NCBI RefSeq assembly: GCF_005233875.1
Contig: NZ_SZPZ01000007.1
Coordinates: 211,287 to 275,286, forward strand
DNA: 64,000 nt
Source of the DNA: Kribbella jiaozuonensis
GTDB taxonomy: Bacteria; Actinomycetota; Actinomycetes; Propionibacteriales; Kribbellaceae
Direction of reading: 5' to 3'
In this document: positions 6,872 through 15,397 of the stretch, piece by piece
Numbering within the stretch: position 1 is the stretch's first letter
Layout of the letters: every line of letters starts with the position of its first letter
Program-made: the position numbers and the translations under genes
The notes under the pieces: model-generated
What the model saw: the letters and a program-made list of their open reading frames with translations, nothing else
What the model was told of the DNA's origin: nothing
Databases searched by the model: none

Positions 6872-8470
6872 TCAGGCCTCGAGGTCCACTGTGCGGGCCG
6901 TGTCGGCCTGGACCGCGGCGGCGATGTCGTCGAGGACCGCCGGGACGATCTTCGAGTCGACCGACAGCGCGACCAGGGCCTTGCCGCCCTTGCGGTCGCG
7001 GCTGACCTGCATGCCGGCGATGTTCACGTCGGCGTCGCCGAGGATGCGGCCGATCTGGCCGACCGCGCCCGGACGGTCCTCGTAGGTGAGGAAGGCCAGG
7101 TGTGCGGCGAGCTCGATCTCGACGTCGTACCCGTCGATCTCGACCAGCCGCTCCGACTGCCGGACACCGACCAGCGTGCCGGACACCGACACCTGGACAC
7201 CGTCGGCGAGCGTGCCACGCAGCGTGATCAGGTTGCGGTGCTCGGGGCTGTCGTGGTCGGTGACGAGCCGGACCTCGAGGCCCCGCTCGGCCGCCAGCAG
7301 CGGCGCGTTCACGTACGAGACGTTGTCCTCGACGACATCCGCGAAGACACCCTTCAGCGCGGCCAGCTCGAGCACCTTCACGTCGTACTGCGTGATCTCG
7401 CCGCGCACCTCGACGTCGAGCTGCTGCGCGACGCCACCGGCCAGCGCGGTGAAGATCCGGCCGAGCTTCTCGGTCAGCCCGATGCCCGGGCGGACGTCCT
7501 CGGCGATCACGCCGCCCTGGACGTTGACCGCGTCCGGGACCAGCTCGCCCGACAGCGCCAGCCGGACCGACTTCGCGACCGCGATACCGGCCTTCTCCTG
7601 CGCCTCGTCGGTGGACGCGCCGAGGTGCGGGGTGACGACGACGTTCTCGAACTCGAACAGCGGCGAGTCCGTGCACGGCTCGCTCGCGAACACGTCCAGG
7701 CCGGCGCCGGCGACGCGACCCTCCTTGAGCGCGCTGTACAGCGCCTGCTCGTCGACGATGCCGCCGCGGGCCGCGTTCACGATGATGACCTCGGGCTTGA
7801 CCTTGTGCAGCTGCTCGTCGCCGATCAGGCCGATGGTCTCCGGGGTCTTCGGCAGGTGCACCGAGATGAAGTCACTGGTCGCCAGCAGCTCGTCCAGGGT
7901 GGCGAGCCGGACACCCATCTGCGCGGCCCGGCCGGCCTGCACGTACGGGTCGTAGGCGATCACGTTCATGCCGAAAGCGGCCAGCCGCTGCGCGACCAGG
8001 ACGCCGATCTTGCCGAGGCCGACGATGCCGACGGTCTTCTCGAACAGCTCGACACCCGAGTACTTGCTGCGCTTCCACTCGCCCTTCTTGAGCGACTCGT
8101 TCGCGGCCGGGACGCGGCGCGCGGACGCGAGCAGCAGCGCGACCGCGAGCTCGGCGGCGCTGGTGATGTTGGAGGTCGGCGCGTTGACGACCATCACGCC
8201 GGCCTGGGTGGCGGCCTTCACGTCGACGTTGTCGAGACCGACGCCGGCGCGGGCGACGACCTTCAGCTTCTTCGCGGCGGCGAGCGCCTCGGCGTCCACC
8301 TTGGTGGCGCTGCGGATCAGGATGGCGTCGACATCGGCGATGGCCGGGATCAGCTCGGCGCGGTCGGCGCCGTTCGCGTGACGGATCTCGAAGTCGGGGC
8401 CGAGCGCCTCGACGGTGGCCGGGCTGAGCTCTTCGGCGATCAGGACGACGGGCCGGGTTACGTCAGTCAT
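6872..8470 (-). CDS. serA: D-3-phosphoglycerate dehydrogenase
   Basis: 532 residues, the long actinobacterial form. First step of serine synthesis from 3-phosphoglycerate. The substrate/nucleotide domains show RAGVGLDNVD, the NAD motif GIVGLGKIG (about 148-156), NAARGGIVDE, the D/E of VFASEP and TPHLGAST. An intervening ASB domain follows, then a C-terminal ACT domain (about 455-532, AFLTYEDRPGAVGQIGRIL) that binds serine. Start ATG at 8470 has GGAG upstream. Its position between leuB and ilvC matches the mycobacterial order. Confidence 0.97.
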   Translation of the reverse strand: MTDVTRPVVLIAEELSPATVEALGPDFEIRHANGADRAELIPAIADVDAILIRSATKVDAEALAAAKKLKVVARAGVGLDNVDVKAATQAGVMVVNAPTSNITSAAELAVALLLASARRVPAANESLKKGEWKRSKYSGVELFEKTVGIVGLGKIGVLVAQRLAAFGMNVIAYDPYVQAGRAAQMGVRLATLDELLATSDFISVHLPKTPETIGLIGDEQLHKVKPEVIIVNAARGGIVDEQALYSALKEGRVAGAGLDVFASEPCTDSPLFEFENVVVTPHLGASTDEAQEKAGIAVAKSVRLALSGELVPDAVNVQGGVIAEDVRPGIGLTEKLGRIFTALAGGVAQQLDVEVRGEITQYDVKVLELAALKGVFADVVEDNVSYVNAPLLAAERGLEVRLVTDHDSPEHRNLITLRGTLADGVQVSVSGTLVGVRQSERLVEIDGYDVEIELAAHLAFLTYEDRPGAVGQIGRILGDADVNIAGMQVSRDRKGGKALVALSVDSKIVPAVLDDIAAAVQADTARTVDLEA

Positions 8471-8586
8471 GGAGGAATCTCCTGCAGAAGCGGTAGGGGC
8501 TCGTGATCTTCAGAGCACCGCGCTGTGCCCGCTGCCTCGATGGTACCGCGTCCGCATCCGGGGCTGTTCGAGGGCCCGGATGACGG

Positions 8587-9774
8587 TCAGTCACTGTCGC
8601 AGCTGACGGGGGTCGCCATCGGAACGGTCCGGTCGATCAGCAGTTTGCCGTCCACGCGGACCAACTGGAAGCGCACGTCGAGCCGGTTGCAGTTCTGGCC
8701 GCCCGCGCCGGTCGCGGTCGGCGCGAACAGGATGTCGTACGCCATCCGGGCGTACGAGCCGTCCGGTGCGACGTCGGTGATCCTCGGATTGAAGAAGTAC
8801 GACGTCCTGTGGTTGTTCAGGTCCCGCGCTTCGGTCATGCCCTTGGCGAACCGCGCCGAGTACAGCGACTGCAGCGCACGGAAGTCCTGCTGGTTCTCCA
8901 GCGTGACGTAGTTGCCGAACAACCGCTGCACCTCGACGTTCAACGGCGTCCTGGCGACCTGCAGAGCCGGAACGACCGCGGCCTGCGGACCGCGCGACAG
9001 TGCGCAGGTCCCGGCCGTCGCGAGGTCGAGGCCCAACGGCGACGCGGCGACGTACCCCCGGAGCTTCTCCAGCGGGACGATCGCACTGGCCTGCACCGTC
9101 GCGCCGGTGACGAGCCCGATCAGGCCGCCGGACTTGTCGACGATCGGCCCGCCGAGCTTGGCCGCGTTCATGACCTCGCTCAACGCCCGCGGGTCGGCCG
9201 TCGAGCCGACCTGGTTGATCGTCTGCTTGCCCGCGGCAGTGTAGCCGATCAGAGCGCGCTGCGCCTTCGGGTCGGGATCGGCGGCCGCGAGGTGCATCGG
9301 CGTACCGTCGAGGCCGATCGACTGCAGTACGGCGACGCCGTCCGCGCTGGTGCCGAGCAGGTTGGCCCTCCGGATCCGGCCGTCAGCCGTCACGATCACG
9401 ATCGACCGCGGGTTCGCGACCGCCGACGCCGCGGTCAGGACCCGCCCGTTGTCGATCAGTACGCCGGATGCCTCGCCGGTCGAGCCGCACGTCGTCGCGA
9501 GCACCCGGACCACCGCCGGGCCGGCCGACTTCAGGATTTCGTCGGTGTTGATCCCCAGCCGTCGCTCATGGACGAACCAGCCTGCACCGGCGCCGGCCGC
9601 GATGATCACCAGCAGTACGACGAACCCGGCCAGGATCCGGCCGAAGAGCCACGGCCGGCGGCCGGGCGGCTGGGGTGCGGCGGGCCGGCTGGGGACCTCC
9701 AGCTGCGTCAGCGAACCGGCGTTCGCGGGGATCCGCCGAGGCGGCCGCGGCAGCTCGTTCCTGCCGTCCTCCAC
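8587..9774 (-). CDS. membrane-anchored trypsin-fold protein, probable pseudoprotease
   Basis: 395 residues. A Pro-rich cytoplasmic N-terminus is followed by one membrane helix (about 47-66, GRILAGFVVLLVIIAAGAG), then an extracytoplasmic trypsin-like domain. The trypsin-family landmarks align, but the catalytic residues do not. Where the family has VLTNAHVV, this has VLTAASAVA (Ser117 in place of His). The Asp region survives (ADGVAVL, Asp145). The nucleophile loop reads AKLGGPIVD (Leu207 instead of Ser). The C-terminal 130 residues form a separate domain that may bind a ligand. It is most likely a binding or sensing protein rather than an enzyme. It lies alone between serA and the ilvC terminator. 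Confidence 0.75.
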   Translation of the reverse strand: MEDGRNELPRPPRRIPANAGSLTQLEVPSRPAAPQPPGRRPWLFGRILAGFVVLLVIIAAGAGAGWFVHERRLGINTDEILKSAGPAVVRVLATTCGSTGEASGVLIDNGRVLTAASAVANPRSIVIVTADGRIRRANLLGTSADGVAVLQSIGLDGTPMHLAAADPDPKAQRALIGYTAAGKQTINQVGSTADPRALSEVMNAAKLGGPIVDKSGGLIGLVTGATVQASAIVPLEKLRGYVAASPLGLDLATAGTCALSRGPQAAVVPALQVARTPLNVEVQRLFGNYVTLENQQDFRALQSLYSARFAKGMTEARDLNNHRTSYFFNPRITDVAPDGSYARMAYDILFAPTATGAGGQNCNRLDVRFQLVRVDGKLLIDRTVPMATPVSCDSD

Positions 9775-9838
9775 CGCCGGTCACCTCCCCCGCAATCACG
9801 TGCTCGAACTACAACCGTCACACATTGTGTCAAAGGAA

Positions 9839-9874
9839 GGGGCCCGGGCCATCCACCTGGATGGTCCGGGCCCC
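9839..9874 (-). terminator. terminator of the ilvBNC operon
   Basis: A long inverted repeat (GGGGCCCGG.. / ..CCGGGCCCC with a second GGCCATCC/GGATGG inner stem) 14 bases after the ilvC stop. On the minus strand it is followed by TTCCTTT. Confidence 0.8.
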
Positions 9875-9887
9875 GACAGCTGGTGTG

Positions 9888-10919
9888 TCAGCGGGCGGCG
9901 CTGCCCTCGACGTAGTCGTCGTCGTGCGACTTGACCCACGCCATCAGGCCGCGCAGTTCCTTGCCGACGGCCTCGATCGGGTGCTCCTGGCTCTTCTTGC
10001 GGAACTCGGCGAACTCCGGCGCGCCGGCGTCCTGGTCGGCGATGAAGCGGGCCGCGAAGGTGCCGTCGGTGATGTCGCCGAGGACCTCCTTCATCCGGGC
10101 CTTGACCGATGCGTCGATGATCCGCGGGCCGGACACGTAGTCGCCGTACTCGGCGGTGTCGGACACCGACCAGCGCTGCTTGGCGATACCGCCTTCGTAG
10201 ATCAGGTCGACGATCAGCTTGAGCTCGTGCAGGCACTCGAAGTACGCGACCTCGGGCTGGTAGCCGGCCTCCGTCAGCGTCTCGTACCCGGCGGTGATCA
10301 GCGCGGACACACCACCGCAAAGGACGGCCTGCTCACCGAACAGGTCGGTCTCGGTCTCCTCGGTGAACGTGGTCTTGATCCCGCCGGCCCGCAGGCCGCC
10401 GATGCCCTTGGCGTACGACAGCGCCAGGTCCCACGCCTTGCCGGTGGCGTCCTGCTCGACCGCGACCAGCACCGGTACGCCGCGACCCTCGGTGTACTCG
10501 CGGCGGACCAGGTGGCCCGGGCCCTTCGGGGCGACCATGAACACGTCCACGCCGGCCGGCGGCTTGATGTAGCCGAACCGGATGTTGAAGCCGTGACCGA
10601 AGACGAGCGCGTCGCCGTCGACCAGGTTCGGCTCGATGGCCTCCTTGTAGAGCTTGCGCTGGGCCGGGTCCGGCGCGAGTACGACGATGACGTCGGCCTC
10701 CTCGACCGCCTCGGCCGGGCTGAGCACCCGCAGGCCCTGGGCCTCGGCCTTGGCCCGGCTCTTCGAACCCTCCGGCAGACCGACCCGGACGTCGACGCCG
10801 GAGTCGCGCAGCGAGAGCGCGTGGGCGTGGCCCTGGGAGCCGTAGCCGAGGACGGCCACGTGGCGGCCCTGGATCACCGACAGGTCGGCGTTGTCGTCGT
10901 AGAACATTTCAGCTGCCAC
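9888..10919 (-). CDS. ilvC: ketol-acid reductoisomerase (class I)
   Basis: Converts acetolactate and acetohydroxybutyrate to the dihydroxy acids, with NADPH. The protein has VAVLGYGSQGHAHALSLRDSG (Rossmann motif), the nucleotide loop GLPEGSKSRAKAE, the KARI core MVAPKGPGHLVRREYTEGRGVP, the metal site with ETETDLFGEQAVLCGG and YECLHELK-type residues. I prefer GTG 10919 (VAAEMFYDD), 11 bases after the GGAG. A GTG at 10928 is nearer but only 2 bases from the GGAG. Its length of 343 fits the short class. It is the last gene of ilvB-ilvN-ilvC and is followed by a strong terminator. Confidence 0.96.
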   Translation of the reverse strand: MAAEMFYDDNADLSVIQGRHVAVLGYGSQGHAHALSLRDSGVDVRVGLPEGSKSRAKAEAQGLRVLSPAEAVEEADVIVVLAPDPAQRKLYKEAIEPNLVDGDALVFGHGFNIRFGYIKPPAGVDVFMVAPKGPGHLVRREYTEGRGVPVLVAVEQDATGKAWDLALSYAKGIGGLRAGGIKTTFTEETETDLFGEQAVLCGGVSALITAGYETLTEAGYQPEVAYFECLHELKLIVDLIYEGGIAKQRWSVSDTAEYGDYVSGPRIIDASVKARMKEVLGDITDGTFAARFIADQDAGAPEFAEFRKKSQEHPIEAVGKELRGLMAWVKSHDDDYVEGSAAR

Positions 10920-10934
10920 TTGCGGCACTTCTCC

Positions 10935-11570
10935 TTAGTGTTGATTCGGTACGGCGGCGGCTCGGCCTGGCGGCGGGCCCGGCACCGGGTGGTGTGTACG
11001 TTCGGCGGGTCGAGCCTGCACGGTCGGAGGACCCGACTGGACGTGCGGCGGCGGCACCGGGACCGGCCGCAGCGTGCGGTCGGAGATGGAGCGGCTGCCC
11101 CGGCCGATCGCCACCATGCCGGACTGCACCAGCTCGCGGACGCCGAAGGGTTCCAGCACCCGGAGCATGGCTTCGAGTTTCTCGGGATTGCCGGTCGCCT
11201 CGATCGTGATCGCGTCCGGTGCCACGTCGACCACCTTCGCACGGAACAGCTGGACGGTCTCCAGCACCTGTCCGCGGGTCAGGGTGTCCGCCTTCACCTT
11301 CACCAGCAGCAGTTCGCGCTGAACCGTCTGGCTGGGTTCGAGTTCGACGATCTTGATCACGTTCACCAGCTTGTTCAGCTGCTTGGTGATCTGCTCCAAA
11401 GGCTGCTCGTCCACGCTGACCGCGATGGTCATCCGGGACACCTCGGGGTGCTCGGTCGGACCGACCGCGAGCGAATCGATGTTGAAGCCCCGCCGCGAGA
11501 TCAACGCGGCCACCCGAGCCAGCACACCGTGCTTGTTCTCGACCAGGATGCTCAACGTGTGCTTCGACAT
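10935..11570 (-). CDS. ilvN: acetolactate synthase small (regulatory) subunit
   Basis: 211 residues. It binds valine and activates the IlvB catalytic subunit. The N-terminal ACT domain is typical: HTLSILVENKHGVLARVAAL, SRRGFNIDSLAVGPTE and SRMTIAV. A second ALS-type C-terminal domain follows (QRELLLVKVKA to LVQSGMVAIGRG). The usual length is about 165-175 residues. Here an extra Pro/Arg-rich tail of about 40 residues (from SDRTLRPVPVPPPHVQ) extends the C-terminus, with no recognised function. It starts immediately after the ilvB stop and is 7-16 bases before the ilvC start. Confidence 0.95.
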   Translation of the reverse strand: MSKHTLSILVENKHGVLARVAALISRRGFNIDSLAVGPTEHPEVSRMTIAVSVDEQPLEQITKQLNKLVNVIKIVELEPSQTVQRELLLVKVKADTLTRGQVLETVQLFRAKVVDVAPDAITIEATGNPEKLEAMLRVLEPFGVRELVQSGMVAIGRGSRSISDRTLRPVPVPPPHVQSGPPTVQARPAERTHHPVPGPPPGRAAAVPNQH

Positions 11571-13322
11571 TTACAGCTCCTCCCCGTCCCACTTCGGCGC
11601 CATGTCGCGGGCGATCTGGATGTCGTCGTTGCTGGTGCCGGCCGCGACCATCGGCCACACCATCGCGTCGCGGTGCACGACGAAGTCCACGACGACCGGC
11701 TGGTCGGTGACCGACATCGCCTTGTCGATGGTGGCGTCGACGGACTCCTTGTCCGAGCAGCGCAGCCCGACGCCGCCCATCGCCTCGGCCAGCTTGGCGA
11801 AGTCCGGGATCCGGGCCGAGTGCAGGTCGGTGTTGGAGTAGCGCTTGTCGTAGAACAGCGTCTGCCACTGCCGGACCATGCCCAGCGACTGGTTGTTGAT
11901 CACGGCAACCTTGATCGGGATGCCCTCCAGCGCGCAGGTGACGAGCTCCTGGTTGGTCATCTGGAAGCAGCCGTCGCCGTCGATCGCCCAGACGGTCTTG
12001 TCCGGGCGCGCGACCTTGGCGCCCATCGCGGCCGGCACGGCATACCCCATCGTGCCGAGGCCGCCGGAGTTCAGCCAGTGCCGGGGCTTCTCGAACGGCA
12101 GGTAGTGCGCGGACCACATCTGGTGCTGGCCGACGCCCGCGGTGTACACGGCGTCCGGTCCGGCGATCTTGCCGATCCGCTCGATCACGTACTGCGGGGA
12201 CAGCGTGCCGTCCTCGGGCTCGTCGTACGCGACCGGGTACTTCGCCCGCACCGATTCGAGCTGGTTGCGCCAGGCGTCGTACGACGGGGTGCGGCCGGAG
12301 GCTGCGATCTCGGTCCGCAACGCGGCGATCAGGTCGGTGATGACCTCCTTGCAGTCACCCACGATCGGGACGTCGGCGGCGCGGTTCTTGCCGATCTCGG
12401 CCGGGTCGATGTCGGCGTGGATGACCTTCGCCTCGGGGGCGAACGAGTCGAGCTTGCCGGTCACCCGGTCGTCGAACCGCGCACCCAGCGTGATCAGCAG
12501 ATCGGAGCGCTGCAGTGCGCCGACCGCGGACACTGAGCCGTGCATACCGGGCATGCCGAAGTGCAGCTCGTGGGTGTCGGGCAGGGCACCGCGGGCCATC
12601 AGTGTGGTGACCACGGGGATGCCGAGCAGCTCGGCGAGCTCCTTCAGCTCGGCGCTGGCCTGGGCCCGGATCACGCCGCCGCCGACGTACAGCACCGGCT
12701 TCTCGGCCGCGGCGATCAGGCGGGCCGCCTCACGCACCTGCTTGGGGTGCGGGCGGGTCACCGGGCGGTAGCCGGGCAGCGCGAGCTCGGTCGGCCACTG
12801 GAAGTCGACGCCCTGGGTCTGCATCGCGTCCTTGGTCACGTCGACCAGCACCGGACCGGGCCGGCCGGTCGAGGCGATGTGGAACGCCTCGGCGATCGTG
12901 GTGGCGATGTCGGCCGGGTCGGTCACCAGGAAGTTGTGCTTGGTGATCGGCATCGTGATGCCGCGGATGTCCGCCTCCTGGAAGGCGTCCGTGCCGATCG
13001 CGGCGCCGGCGACCTGACCGGTGATCGCGACCATCGGCACCGAGTCCATGTAGGCGTCGGCGATCGGCGTCACCAGGTTCGTCGCGCCGGGGCCAGAGGT
13101 CGCCATGCACACGCCGGTCTTACCCGACGCGGCGGCGTACCCCTGGGCGGCGTGGCCGGCGCCCTGCTCGTGACGTACCAGGATGTGGCGGATCTGGGTC
13201 GAGTCGAGCATCGGGTCGTACGCCGGGAGGATCGCGCCGCCCGGGATGCCGAAGACGGTGTCCACTCCGGCATGTTCCAGTGCGCGGATCAGAGCCTGTG
13301 CCCCGGTCAGCTGCTCACTCAT
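11571..13322 (-). CDS. ilvB: acetolactate synthase large (catalytic) subunit
   Basis: 583 residues. TPP enzyme that makes acetolactate from two pyruvates, or acetohydroxybutyrate from pyruvate and 2-oxobutyrate. It has GIPGGAILPAYDPM (with the TPP-activating Glu in VRHEQGAGHAAQGYA), TSGPGATNLVTPIADAYMDS, GARFDDRVTGKL, and the C-terminal TPP/Mg motif GDGCFQMTNQEL...NNQSLGMVRQWQ. I chose ATG 13322 (MSEQLTGAQAL), which has GGAAGG 6 bases upstream. An in-frame start 24 bases further up is possible. It is the first gene of ilvBNC and is preceded by a leader peptide and attenuator. Confidence 0.97.
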   Translation of the reverse strand: MSEQLTGAQALIRALEHAGVDTVFGIPGGAILPAYDPMLDSTQIRHILVRHEQGAGHAAQGYAAASGKTGVCMATSGPGATNLVTPIADAYMDSVPMVAITGQVAGAAIGTDAFQEADIRGITMPITKHNFLVTDPADIATTIAEAFHIASTGRPGPVLVDVTKDAMQTQGVDFQWPTELALPGYRPVTRPHPKQVREAARLIAAAEKPVLYVGGGVIRAQASAELKELAELLGIPVVTTLMARGALPDTHELHFGMPGMHGSVSAVGALQRSDLLITLGARFDDRVTGKLDSFAPEAKVIHADIDPAEIGKNRAADVPIVGDCKEVITDLIAALRTEIAASGRTPSYDAWRNQLESVRAKYPVAYDEPEDGTLSPQYVIERIGKIAGPDAVYTAGVGQHQMWSAHYLPFEKPRHWLNSGGLGTMGYAVPAAMGAKVARPDKTVWAIDGDGCFQMTNQELVTCALEGIPIKVAVINNQSLGMVRQWQTLFYDKRYSNTDLHSARIPDFAKLAEAMGGVGLRCSDKESVDATIDKAMSVTDQPVVVDFVVHRDAMVWPMVAAGTSNDDIQIARDMAPKWDGEEL

Positions 13323-13432
13323 GAGAGAGCCTTCCTGTCCTGTCACGATGTTTGCTTTTGTCGCGACCGATCCATCCTCGCTTGTGGCTGCTGTCCGTGC
13401 GTCTCCGGGTCTCGGATAGTCGCATTGGCAAC

Positions 13433-13465
13433 AAAAAACCCCTTCGGCCGGGTTGGCTGAAGGGG
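13433..13465 (-). promoter_or_regulatory. attenuator terminator upstream of ilvB
   Basis: On the minus strand, arms CCCCTTC and GAAGGGG (7 bp, extended by a GCC/GGC inner stem after one mismatch) are followed by TTTTTTG. The hairpin lies between the leader-peptide stop and ilvB. A further hairpin with GCGCGC arms and a GACT/AGTC inner stem spans the leader-peptide end and could act as the pause or anti-antiterminator structure. Confidence 0.8.
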
Positions 13466-13487
13466 CGCGCTCGACTCGGTGGTCGCG

Positions 13488-13529
13488 TCAGTCGGCGCGC
13501 CGCACAAGTACGAGGAGAATCGATCGCAT
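13488..13529 (-). CDS. ilvBNC leader peptide MRSILLVLVRRAD
   Basis: A 13-codon frame with six successive regulatory codons: Ile (ATT), Leu (CTC), Leu (CTC), Val (GTA), Leu (CTT), Val (GTG). All three branched-chain amino acids made by the operon are represented, and uncommon codons (ATT, CTT, GTA) are used. It ends 23 bases before the attenuator stem. No Shine-Dalgarno sequence precedes it. A likely -10 box ends 6 bases before the ATG, so the transcript is probably leaderless. Confidence 0.85.
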   Translation of the reverse strand: MRSILLVLVRRAD

Positions 13530-13535
13530 GTAGGC

Positions 13536-13566
13536 ATTATTCGCCCGCAGACCGCGACCTGGTCAA
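13536..13566 (-). promoter_or_regulatory. probable promoter of the ilvBNC leader
   Basis: On the minus strand TTGACC (13566-13561) and AATAAT (13541-13536) are separated by 19 bases. Starting 6-7 bases after the -10 would put transcription start at or next to the leader-peptide ATG at 13529. The spacer is a little long, so this is tentative. Confidence 0.5.
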
Positions 13567-13606
13567 GTTGGGCGCCTCCGTGTCTCATCATTTGATACAG
13601 CCGTCC

Positions 13607-15283
13607 CTAGATGCAGACAGCTCCCTCGGATGCGGACCGGACCAGGCGGGTGTACTTACCCAGCACGCCCTTGGTGATCGCCGGCGTCTTCGGGGTCCAG
13701 CCCTGCTTGCGGGCCTCGAGTTCTTCCGGGCTGATGTGGAGGTCGAGGGTGCGGTTCGCGACGTCGAGCGTGATGCGGTCGCCGTCGCGGACGAATGCGA
13801 TCGGTCCGCCGTCGACGGCCTCGGGCGCGACGTGTCCGACGCAGAGTCCCGTCGTACCGCCGGAGAAGCGGCCATCGGTCAGCAGCAACACGTCCTTGCC
13901 GAGACCGGCTCCCTTGATCGCGCCGGTGACCGCGAGCATCTCGCGCATCCCCGGCCCGCCCTTCGGCCCTTCGTACCTGATCACGACCACGTCGCCGGGG
14001 TTGAGATCCGGTACGGCGTCCATCGCGGCGCGCTCGCCGTCGAAGACGCGGGCCGTCCCCTCGAACACGTCGGAGTCGAAGCCCGCGCTCTTCACGACCG
14101 CGCCTTCGGGGGCGAGCGAGCCGTGCAGGATCGTGATGCCGCCGGTGTGGTGGATCGGCTTGTCGAGCGCGCGGATGATCGTGCCGTCGATGTCCGGCGG
14201 GGCGATGTCGGCCAGGTTCTCGGCCATCGTCTTGCCGGTCACGGTCAGGCAGTCGCCGTGCAGTAGACCCGCGTCGAGCAGAGCGCGCATCACGACCGGG
14301 ATCCCGCCGACGCGGTCCACGTCGGTCATCACGTACCGCCCGAACGGCTTGAGGTCACCGAGATGCGGAACCTTCTCGCCCACCCGATTGAAGTCGGCCA
14401 GGGTCAGCTCGACCTCCGCCTCCCGGGCGATGGCCAGCAGATGGAGGACCGCATTCGTCGAACCGCCCAGCGCCATCACCACGGCGATCGCGTTCTCGAA
14501 CGCCTCCTTGGTGAGGATCTGGCGGGCGGTGATGCCCTTCTGCAGCAGACCGACCACAGCCTCGCCGGACTTCCGCGCGTAGCCGTCGCGGCGGCGGTCG
14601 ACGGCAGGCGGAGCGGCTGAGCCCGGCAGCGACATACCGAGGGCTTCGGCAGACGCGGCCATCGTGTTGGCGGTGTACATGCCGCCGCAGGCGCCTTCGC
14701 CCGGGCAGATCGCGCGTTCGACCGCGTCGACCTCGTCGCGCGTGATCAGGCCGCGTACGCAGGCGCCGACGGCCTCGAACGCGTCGATGATCGTGACGTC
14801 CTTGTCCCCGAGCCGGCCGGGCATGATCGAACCGGCGTACAGGAAGACACTTGCCAGATCGAGGCGCGCGGCCGCCATCAGCATGCCCGGCAGCGACTTG
14901 TCACAACCGGCCAGCAGCACCGAGCCGTCGAGCCGCTCGGCCTCCATCACGGTCTCGACCGAGTCGGCGATGATCTCCCGGCTGACGAGGGAGTAGTGCA
15001 TGCCGACGTGACCCATCGAGATCCCGTCGGACACGCTGATCGTGCCGAACTCCAGCGGATACCCACCGGCCGCGTGCACGCCGTCCTTGACGGCCTTGGC
15101 GAGCCGGTCGAGGGACAGGTTGCACGGGGTGATCTCGTTCCAGCTGGAGGCAACCCCGACCTGCGGTTTGGCCCAGTCGTCGTCCCCCATCCCAACCGCC
15201 CGAAGCATGCCACGACTGGCAGTCGCCTCCAGCCCATCGGTCACTGTCCGGCTACGAGGCTTCACATCGACCATGCGCCTCAC
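13607..15283 (-). CDS. ilvD: dihydroxy-acid dehydratase
   Basis: 558 residues. Dehydrates dihydroxy acids to the keto acids of Val and Ile, with an Fe-S cluster. The IlvD/Edd family residues are present: VASSWNEITPCNLSLDRLA (one cluster Cys), VLLAGCDKSLPGMLMA (signature with Cys), ICPGEGACGGMYTANTMA (third Cys), and near the end TDGRFSGGTTGLCVGHVAPEA. Start GTG at 15283 has GAAGG 6 bases upstream; an ATG nine bases later is possible. It is monocistronic and separate from ilvBNC, with no leader peptide seen upstream. Confidence 0.96.
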   Translation of the reverse strand: MRRMVDVKPRSRTVTDGLEATASRGMLRAVGMGDDDWAKPQVGVASSWNEITPCNLSLDRLAKAVKDGVHAAGGYPLEFGTISVSDGISMGHVGMHYSLVSREIIADSVETVMEAERLDGSVLLAGCDKSLPGMLMAAARLDLASVFLYAGSIMPGRLGDKDVTIIDAFEAVGACVRGLITRDEVDAVERAICPGEGACGGMYTANTMAASAEALGMSLPGSAAPPAVDRRRDGYARKSGEAVVGLLQKGITARQILTKEAFENAIAVVMALGGSTNAVLHLLAIAREAEVELTLADFNRVGEKVPHLGDLKPFGRYVMTDVDRVGGIPVVMRALLDAGLLHGDCLTVTGKTMAENLADIAPPDIDGTIIRALDKPIHHTGGITILHGSLAPEGAVVKSAGFDSDVFEGTARVFDGERAAMDAVPDLNPGDVVVIRYEGPKGGPGMREMLAVTGAIKGAGLGKDVLLLTDGRFSGGTTGLCVGHVAPEAVDGGPIAFVRDGDRITLDVANRTLDLHISPEELEARKQGWTPKTPAITKGVLGKYTRLVRSASEGAVCI

Positions 15284-15397
15284 TCTATGCCTTCGTAACT
15301 TAACGACACTGTGATTGCTTTGTGTGGTTAGTCAATTACATACTCATTGTGCTAGCCGCCTGGGGGGATTTGTCCCAATCCGAAACGGAGCAAGCTG
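15284..15397. promoter_or_regulatory. divergent promoter region between ilvD and the CHAP gene
   Basis: An AT-richer stretch. On the plus strand TTGCTT (15315-15320) and CATACT (15339-15344) with an 18-base spacer could serve the CHAP gene. On the minus strand TTGACT (15335-15330) is a reasonable -35 for ilvD, but its -10 is poor. Assignments are by eye. Confidence 0.35.

Noticed and set aside
9675..12536. 953-codon open frame on the plus strand over ilvC, ilvN and ilvB
   Set aside because: The opposite strand has three convincing genes with all motifs. The plus frame is rich in Arg, Gly, Leu and Asp, as expected from antisense reading.
15284..15397. c-di-AMP type riboswitch before the CHAP gene
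   Set aside because: CHAP and Rpf genes often have such leaders, but I could not find the conserved core; the gap is short and looks like a plain promoter region.
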